Positions 42,649 through 47,918 of a DNA stretch of 47,918 nt are shown here, in pieces. Both the position numbers and the translations under genes were made by a program. The stretch is from DAHUXT01 sp036273675. Its GTDB lineage: Bacteria > Chloroflexota > Ktedonobacteria > Ktedonobacterales > JADMIN01. The stretch lies in contig DASUHD010000172.1 of NCBI GenBank assembly GCA_036273675.1, forward strand, positions 1-47,918. The letters run 5' to 3'. A model generated the notes under the pieces. The model made no database searches and had not been told where the DNA came from. It was given only the letters and a program-made list of their open reading frames with translations. Within the stretch, counting starts at the first letter, position 1. Each line of letters starts with the position of its first letter.

Positions 42649-43011
42649 CTATCCAATAAAAATATAGGCAGCGATGAACCAGAGGCATCCAAGAAGCAGA
42701 ATGGCAAGCGCCAGCCAGCGCGATCTGCGTAGCAGCGGCTGCCGTATCGCGCGATAGAGGCCGACGCCGCCAGCGATGATACCCGCAACTGGGAGCATTG
42801 TGAAGCCGCATTGGAGCAGCGTCGATAGCGGTTCGGGCGCTGGCAAGGCGGTTGAGCCTGGCCCCGACGTAATCGCCACACTGTTGACATACAGCATGGC
42901 GGCCAGCGTCAGTGGCCAGAGCACCACACAGACGAGGCTGAGAATCGCCGCGCCGTTGTGGTTGCTCGGCGCGCGATATTCATGGTATTCGTGTTGGGTC
43001 GGCTGCATCAT
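42649..43011 (-). CDS. Small membrane protein (DUF4190-like)
   Basis: A 120-residue protein with a hydrophilic, H/Y/E-rich N-terminus. Three predicted membrane helices follow (AAILSLVCVVLWPLTLAAML; FTMLPVAGIIAGGVGLYRAI; WLALAILLLGCLWFIAAYIF). The first helix after an N-terminal NHNGAAILSL and the second with G-x-x-x-G-x-x-R resemble DUF4190-type proteins, though the match is loose. GAGGCAGAG lies upstream of the ATG. It is located after the small coiled-coil gene, beyond a family-B repeat, and is convergent with leuB. Function unknown. Confidence 0.7.
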   Translation of the reverse strand: MMQPTQHEYHEYRAPSNHNGAAILSLVCVVLWPLTLAAMLYVNSVAITSGPGSTALPAPEPLSTLLQCGFTMLPVAGIIAGGVGLYRAIRQPLLRRSRWLALAILLLGCLWFIAAYIFIG

Positions 43012-43029
43012 GGCGACTCTGCCTCGGTA

Positions 43030-43115
43030 GCGGGTGGCGGATAAACCGCGCCCGAACGGCCTCGCGTGCGCTCCGCCACAAAACCCGCCTGCGCAGGTTC
43101 CAGAGACTTGTCCTC
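43030..43115. repeat. Family-B repeat, long intergenic copy
   Basis: GCGGGTGGCGGATAAACCGC, then CGAACGGCCTCGCGTGCGCT, CCGCCACAAAACCCGCCTGC, GCAGG. It aligns over about 75 bases with the copy at 33860-33955. It fills most of the gap between the two small genes. Confidence 0.7.
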
Positions 43116-43134
43116 GACATATCGTGCCAGCCAG

Positions 43135-43353
43135 CTATCCCATCTTCGCGCGCGGGTCCGGCCCTATCGCGTCAAGTTGGCGCGCTAGCTCCGCCCGTTG
43201 CGCCGTTAGCCCCTCGCGTTGCGTCGCCGCCGAGGACGAGCCATTCGCCGCGTTTAGACGCGCCAGCCGGTCATCCAGGCGGGCAATCTGCTCGCGCAGG
43301 AGCGAGACACGCAGTTCCCAGCGCATGATGTTTCGCTCGCGTCCGCCTGGCAT
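43135..43353 (-). CDS. Small coiled-coil protein
   Basis: A 72-residue protein with a strong GGAGGAATT immediately before ATG 43353, which supports a real gene. Residues ~10-62 are a predicted coiled coil with heptad leucines (LRVSLLREQIARLDDRLARL, then REGLTAQRAELARQLDAI). There is no known domain. It starts 25 bases downstream of the CheA-type kinase stop and is very likely cotranscribed. A partner or regulator of that kinase is possible but unproven. Confidence 0.65.
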   Translation of the reverse strand: MPGGRERNIMRWELRVSLLREQIARLDDRLARLNAANGSSSAATQREGLTAQRAELARQLDAIGPDPRAKMG

Positions 43354-43378
43354 AATTCCTCCAACGGCCCGACGCCAT

Positions 43379-46300
43379 CTAGCCGCGCGCGTTGATGAGC
43401 GAGTTGAGCGTCGTGATCAGCTGCTCATCCTGATAGGGCTTGACGAGATAGGCGTCCGCGCCAAGCTGGTCGGCCCGCTGCTTGTGCTTGGTGGCCGCGC
43501 GCGAGGTCAGCACGATCAGCGGCAGGTTGCGATACATATCCTGGCTGCGGATCGTGGCAATCAACTCGTAGCCGTCCATGCGCGGCATCTCGATATCCAG
43601 CAGGACGGCAGCGGGACGTTCGCGCCCGAGGATCTCCAGCGCCTCCACGCCGTCTCGCGCGGTCTGCACCGCCCAGCCCGCATTCTTGAGCATACCGCTC
43701 ACGACGCGGCGCACGCTTGGGCTGTCATCCACCACCAGGATGTAGGAGTGGGGCTGGCCCGCCACCACCGGATGGCCGGTCGTGCGCTGTGGGATGACGA
43801 AGGCGCGCTGCGCGGGTTGCGAGGGCGATCCCGTGAAGTGGTGTGACGGCGGACCATTGGACGCCGACGCCTGCGACGCGCGATCCCACGGCGCTGGCGG
43901 AAGCGGCTCGGTGGGCAGATGCGACGATGTCACCTGTGGTTGCGGAGACTGCCGTGGCTGCGAAGCAAGCGCGGGCCGTTGTGGTGGCTCCTGCGACTCG
44001 GCGCGGCGCGAACTCCCCGGCTCGGCCAGCGTGAAACCGCCGCGCGGCTGCTGCGAAAGCAGCTCATGCAGCTCGAGAATCAGCACAATCTGGCCGTTGC
44101 CAAGCACCGTCGCCCCGGCCACGCCGCGCACATCGCGCAGATGCGGGCCAAGCGGCTTCGAGACGATCTCCTGCTGGTTGATGATGCTATCGATCAGCAG
44201 CGCAATGCGATGTTTGCCCGCATTGACCAGCAGCACCGAAGAACGCTCGTCCACCACGCCAACCGGAACCTTCAGGTAATTGCCCAGGTGCGCCAGCGGA
44301 TAGCGTTCGCCACGCATCTCGATGGCGGGCACCGCGCCCGGCACCCGGCGATAGTAGTCGAGCCGACCAATCTGCTCAACCACCGCCATCGGGATGGCCA
44401 GCGTCTGCTCGCCAACCTTCACCATCACCGCGCGGGCGATCTGCAGGCTGATGGGGAACTTCATCGTGAAGGTCGTCCCCTGGCCCAGCACCGTATCGAC
44501 CTCGACCGAGCCGCGCAGCCGCGTGACGACATCGTTCACCACGTCCAGGCCAACCCCACGCCCGCTCTCCTCAGTGACGCTCTCGGCGGTAGAATAGCCA
44601 GGGCGGAAGATGAAGTCTATCGCCTCTTTCTCGGAGATGGGCGTATAGGCGTCGATCAGGCCGCGCGCGACCGCCGCCGCCCGCACCTTTTCGGGGTCGA
44701 TGCCCGCGCCATCATCGCTGACCGAGATGATGACCTGGCTGCCTTCATACGCCGCCTTGACGAGAATGCGGCCCGCGCGCTGTTTGCCGTTGGCCTCGCG
44801 CTCCTCGGGAGCCTCGATGCCGTGGTTGACGGAGTTACGCACTAGATGGAGCAGCGGGCCTTCCACCTCTTCAAAGACTTTGCGATCAACCTCGGTTTCC
44901 ACGCCCTCGACGAAGAATTCGACCTCTTTGTGCGCCCGGAGCGCTGAGCCACGCACCGCGCGATAGAGGCGCGGCGTCAGCGATTGCAACGGCACCAGGC
45001 GCGCCTTGAGCAGACGATCCTGGAAGTCGGAACTGAGCCGATTCTCTCGCGCGAAGGTCGTCTGCGCCTCGCGAATCAGCGTCTCCATCTCGTGGCTCAG
45101 GCTCATCGCGTCGGAGACGCCCTCGCTCAAGCCGCGTGAGAGACGGTGGAAATCGGTATAGCGGTCAAGCTCAATCGGGTCGAATTCGCCGCCAAACGCT
45201 GGCATGCGCCCCTTATTGCCGCCAAAGCCATTGCCTGCCACGGGCGCGCGCATGGCCATCCCGTTCGCCGGTCCAGGGCCGGGGCGCCCCATCGGCCCCT
45301 GCCCATTCGCCAGCATCGTCGTCTCGAAACCCGTTTCGAGTTCCCCGCCGATATCGCGCAGGCGCTCGCTGACCACCACCGTCTCGCCGACAAGCTGGCC
45401 CATGCGCTCGATGCGCTCTTCCAGCACCGACCGATTGATGAGCAGTTCGCCGAAGAGATTCACCAGATCATCCAACTTGCTCAACTGCAACCGGACGCTC
45501 AGATCGCTAGAAGGCAGTTTCGGCGCAACGTCCGGGCGGTCGTCTGGCTCGGCCAGGTCCACTGAACCGGTTCTGGCGCCTGGATTCGATGAGAAGAGAT
45601 CATCAGGGATAGGAATGCCGGTCATGGCACTGTAGCGCTCGATGATCGCGCGCACCTTCGCGGGCTGCGCGTCAGCGGGGATCGCGCCCGCGACGAGTTG
45701 GTCGAGCATCTCCGAGGTGTCGAGAATCAGGCTATGGACGTTGGGCGTGAACGCCATCTGCCCGTCCGCCAGCCGTTCGAGCAGGTCCTCAGAGACGTGC
45801 GACAGTTCCTGGATGAGCCGGAAGCCCATCATGCCCGCCGCGCCCTTGAGCGTGTGCATTGCGCGGCGAATCGAGCGAATCACCTCCATATCACCGGGGC
45901 GCTGTTCCAACTCTTCGATACCCCTGGTGATCGTCTGCAAGTGCTCCAGCGCCTCTTCGCGGAAGACCTCCTGCGCCTCAGGGGACTGTTCGCTGGTGAC
46001 CTGCCGCTGGCGACGCGCGTTCTCGCTGGCGAAGGGCAGACGTGACAACACCCGCACGCCGCCGTCCTGTATCGTCACCGCGCTGGACCCCAGGTTGGGT
46101 TGAAGTTCCGCAAGCAGTTCGCGCCGAATCGCGATCTCCAGTTCGTGGCGCAGGCGCTGCTCCTCGCCCTGGCGCACCTCGGCGGCGATTTCGTCGCGCA
46201 CGTCATCTTCAAGCTCGCGCCGCAGTTCCTCGCGGACGGAGCGCTCGATCTCCACGCGCGCGCCCGGCGAGAGCGCCTGCTGTTCGCCCCCACCGCCCGG

Positions 46301-47722
46301 CGCCCAGGTAATCTGGGCCACGGTGGCGCTGAAGCCCGCATCTGGCGAGCCGCCCATCGTGCTGATCGCGCCGGAAATGTTGCCGAGTCCGCGAATCGCG
46401 TCGCGCAACTCGTTCAGTGTCTCGTCAATCTGTTCCTGCGTCACCGTCAGACTGCGGCTGGAGTTGTGAATCAGGGTGACGAGGCGCTTTAGCCGCGCGG
46501 TGGTCACCCAGATCACCGAGAGCGGCAGGTATTGGCGCACGCCGTCTGGGCTGCTCGGCAAGTCGAGGCCCATCTGCTGGCCAGCCCAGACCTCCAGGCG
46601 AGCCAGAGCATCCTGCGAGCCATCCAGGAAGCTGCTGAGCTCAGTGCGCTCCTCGTCCATCGTCTGCGCGGCCTGGCGCAACTGCGCGACCACGTCACGT
46701 AGCTGGCCGACCTGACGCCGAACGGCCTCTTCATCGGTGTAGATCTCGTCCACGACCGAACCTTCCGCCCCACCACCCTGCACTGCGGGCGCATTGGAGG
46801 AGGGTAGCGCCGGGGCCGAAGCTGAGGAGGAAGGCGCAATGAACGGCGATTGTATCGGCATGGTGGCTGGCTGTGAGATATCCCATCCCGGCTGTGAGGG
46901 CTGGGCGGGTTGCGAGGGCCGCGACGGATCGGACGGGAACGGCGCCCCGCCCGGATAGGCGGGCTGGCTGCCCGACGGGACGGAGGGCGAGGACGGCGGC
47001 GCAGGCATGGCCTGCATGGCGCGGGTGCCAAGCTCCGCGATGTCAGCTCCCGGCATAGATGTTCCGGGCATGGATGAGGATGATCCTGGAATGACGGCTG
47101 GCGGCGCTCCGGTGGGCCGGTCGGCGAAATCCTCCGGCGGTTGCTGTTGCGGATGCTGTTGCTGTCCATTCGCGTTTGATGCGGCGAAGGCAGCCATCCA
47201 CTCCGGCGCCTGAAGACCTGGCGAGGTCTGGATGCCCGCAGGCGCCCCGGGCATTGGAGCGCCACCGTTGAACCCTGGCTGGCTGCGCAGGCCTGGTCCG
47301 CTTGCCTCAAAGCCACTCGCGGTATTGGGGACAGTCCCGCGCCAGGCGGAGCGGTCGGCGTCGTCTTCGGCGACCACTGGCCCATCGTCGGCTCCCGTGC
47401 GAATATGTTCAACCAGCCGCGAGAGCCGCCCATGCGAACGACGCAACAGAGCAATCGTCGCGCCGGTCAAGGGCGCGCCGCGTTCCATCGCCTCGCTGAG
47501 GATTTCCTCCATCCCCTGAGCCACACGCGCCAGCGCGGGGAAGTCCATCATCGCGGCGGAGCCACCGATCGTGTGCGCGCGCCGATACGTTTCTTCCAGC
47601 GCTTCGGTGTCACCGGGCGATTGTTGCAGGCGATCCAGGTTGGCCTCGATCTCCGGCAAATACGCAGTCACCTCATCCAGGAAACTATCGAGGATGGTTG
47701 ATTTGTCGAAGTTGTCCGTCAT
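43379..47722 (-). CDS. CheA-type hybrid histidine kinase with two Hpt domains and a C-terminal receiver
   Basis: About 1447 residues from ATG 47722 (MTDNFDKSTI). Hpt1 is at ~8-110 with phospho-His50 (RRAHTIGGSAAMMDF). A P/S/G/Q-rich linker spans ~120-340. A charged coiled coil follows to ~580 (VREELRRELEDDVRDEIAAE). Hpt2 is at ~590-700 with His623 (RRAMHTLKGAAGMMGF). The dimerisation domain precedes the ATPase, with LLHLVRNSVNHGIEAPEER (N box), DDGAGIDPEKV and GRGVGLDVVNDVV. A CheW-like domain lies at ~1105-1240. The receiver domain, ~1323-1447, has VVDDSPS, Asp1376 and the LVKPY lysine. This resembles PilL/ChpA/FrzE-style kinases of surface motility or polarity. No CheW, CheR, CheB or chemoreceptor is adjacent. 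Confidence 0.95.
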   Translation of the reverse strand: MTDNFDKSTILDSFLDEVTAYLPEIEANLDRLQQSPGDTEALEETYRRAHTIGGSAAMMDFPALARVAQGMEEILSEAMERGAPLTGATIALLRRSHGRLSRLVEHIRTGADDGPVVAEDDADRSAWRGTVPNTASGFEASGPGLRSQPGFNGGAPMPGAPAGIQTSPGLQAPEWMAAFAASNANGQQQHPQQQPPEDFADRPTGAPPAVIPGSSSSMPGTSMPGADIAELGTRAMQAMPAPPSSPSVPSGSQPAYPGGAPFPSDPSRPSQPAQPSQPGWDISQPATMPIQSPFIAPSSSASAPALPSSNAPAVQGGGAEGSVVDEIYTDEEAVRRQVGQLRDVVAQLRQAAQTMDEERTELSSFLDGSQDALARLEVWAGQQMGLDLPSSPDGVRQYLPLSVIWVTTARLKRLVTLIHNSSRSLTVTQEQIDETLNELRDAIRGLGNISGAISTMGGSPDAGFSATVAQITWAPGGGGEQQALSPGARVEIERSVREELRRELEDDVRDEIAAEVRQGEEQRLRHELEIAIRRELLAELQPNLGSSAVTIQDGGVRVLSRLPFASENARRQRQVTSEQSPEAQEVFREEALEHLQTITRGIEELEQRPGDMEVIRSIRRAMHTLKGAAGMMGFRLIQELSHVSEDLLERLADGQMAFTPNVHSLILDTSEMLDQLVAGAIPADAQPAKVRAIIERYSAMTGIPIPDDLFSSNPGARTGSVDLAEPDDRPDVAPKLPSSDLSVRLQLSKLDDLVNLFGELLINRSVLEERIERMGQLVGETVVVSERLRDIGGELETGFETTMLANGQGPMGRPGPGPANGMAMRAPVAGNGFGGNKGRMPAFGGEFDPIELDRYTDFHRLSRGLSEGVSDAMSLSHEMETLIREAQTTFARENRLSSDFQDRLLKARLVPLQSLTPRLYRAVRGSALRAHKEVEFFVEGVETEVDRKVFEEVEGPLLHLVRNSVNHGIEAPEEREANGKQRAGRILVKAAYEGSQVIISVSDDGAGIDPEKVRAAAVARGLIDAYTPISEKEAIDFIFRPGYSTAESVTEESGRGVGLDVVNDVVTRLRGSVEVDTVLGQGTTFTMKFPISLQIARAVMVKVGEQTLAIPMAVVEQIGRLDYYRRVPGAVPAIEMRGERYPLAHLGNYLKVPVGVVDERSSVLLVNAGKHRIALLIDSIINQQEIVSKPLGPHLRDVRGVAGATVLGNGQIVLILELHELLSQQPRGGFTLAEPGSSRRAESQEPPQRPALASQPRQSPQPQVTSSHLPTEPLPPAPWDRASQASASNGPPSHHFTGSPSQPAQRAFVIPQRTTGHPVVAGQPHSYILVVDDSPSVRRVVSGMLKNAGWAVQTARDGVEALEILGRERPAAVLLDIEMPRMDGYELIATIRSQDMYRNLPLIVLTSRAATKHKQRADQLGADAYLVKPYQDEQLITTLNSLINARG

Positions 47723-47810
47723 TCGCCACGTATCGCTTCCGACTATCACGCTGCCTGACCACAGATCGGCGCGCGTTCAACACGCTATCCCGGTGAGCCA
47801 CTCGTTGTCA

Positions 47811-47853
47811 ATACGATGTTCGTATGACATCCATACGACATCAGTATGACTGA
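47811..47853. promoter_or_regulatory. Array of overlapping short inverted repeats upstream of the CheA-type kinase
   Basis: ATACGA-TGT-TCGTAT and CGTATG-ACATC-CATACG overlap. They are followed by a third half-site AGTATG, so the segment is also three imperfect 11-base repeats (CGTATGACATC, CATACGACATC, AGTATGACTGA). It lies ~90-130 bases before the kinase start. It looks like a multi-site operator for a dimeric regulator. Confidence 0.6.
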
Positions 47854-47879
47854 CCACCCATGGGATCAGGAGGCGGGAA

Positions 47880-47918
47880 TTGGTCATTATTGTTGTCTGG
47901 CCAGTTGTTGTCTGGCCA
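47880..47918 (+). CDS. Possible start of a divergent membrane protein gene, truncated by the window end
   Basis: AGGAGG at 47868-47873 stands six bases before TTG 47880, an ideal spacing. The visible codons read MVIIVVWPVVVWP, a hydrophobic start. Only 13 codons are visible and the sequence is itself a tandem repeat, so this is a tentative call. A competing frame from ATG 47860 reads MGSGGGNWSLLLSGQ. Confidence 0.3.
   Translation, partial: MVIIVVWPVVVWP
47888..47918. repeat. Tandem repeat of TTGTTGTCTGGCCA at the window edge
   Basis: Two copies of a 14-15-base unit (ATTGTTGTCTGGCCA and GTTGTTGTCTGGCCA) adjoin the end of the window and may continue beyond it. Each holds the palindrome TGGCCA. 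Confidence 0.6.

Overview
The window is a GC-rich (about 60-65% by eye) bacterial chromosome segment that is densely coded, mostly on the minus strand. It has no rRNA, tRNA, CRISPR array or transposase that I can see. The gene content points to Chloroflexota, possibly a Ktedonobacteria-like lineage. The main clues are a polyprenyl diphosphate synthase/MenG pair (menaquinone), HMG-CoA reductase, MglA/roadblock proteins, a multi-Hpt CheA, a Zn-ribbon/kinase-fold receptor, and two families of GC-rich intergenic palindromes. This placement is inference from gene content, not a database result.

Layout. 1-5.3 kb: partial MFS exporter, GNAT, PNPOx-like flavoprotein divergent from a MocR/PdxR regulator, and a site-2-protease-like membrane peptidase. 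5.3-6.9 kb: a lower-GC island with a membrane-anchored protein and a frameshifted gene of a secreted-type family. 7-12.4 kb: CPBP protease, a large membrane pseudokinase fused to an amino-acid-receptor-type binding domain, and a 5'-truncated-looking beta-propeller protein. 12.4-14.3 kb: menG and polyprenyl synthase. 14.5-15.3 kb: two AT-richer unknown genes. 15.3-19.2 kb: PflX-like radical SAM, HicB/DinB-like protein and uvrB. 19.5-24.6 kb: DUF302, a membrane-anchored protein, purH, MglA-like GTPase, roadblock protein, YjdJ-type GNAT and a CDGSH Fe-S protein. 25-29.1 kb: DUF2171, MgtC, metallophosphoesterase, RDD protein and AlkD.

The most interesting block runs from 40.0 to 29.25 kb on the minus strand. 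It is an apparent eight-gene operon: alpha/beta hydrolase, divergent HMG-CoA reductase, UbiA-type prenyltransferase, three-domain PEP-synthase/RPH-like dikinase, BtaA-like (DUF3419) aminocarboxypropyltransferase, VTE5/SEC59-like lipid kinase, GNAT-like acyltransferase and acyl-AMP ligase. Four of its junctions overlap, two of them as ATGA. The set reads as an isoprenoid-lipid pathway that I cannot match to a described product.

40.2-47.9 kb: M42 aminopeptidase with a clear terminator, leuB with a clear sigma-70-type promoter, two small proteins, and a 1447-residue CheA-type hybrid kinase. An array of short inverted repeats and a possible divergent gene start lie upstream of the kinase. Two repeat families are scattered through the window, and one copy of each appears to have become the N-terminal coding sequence of the BtaA-like gene.
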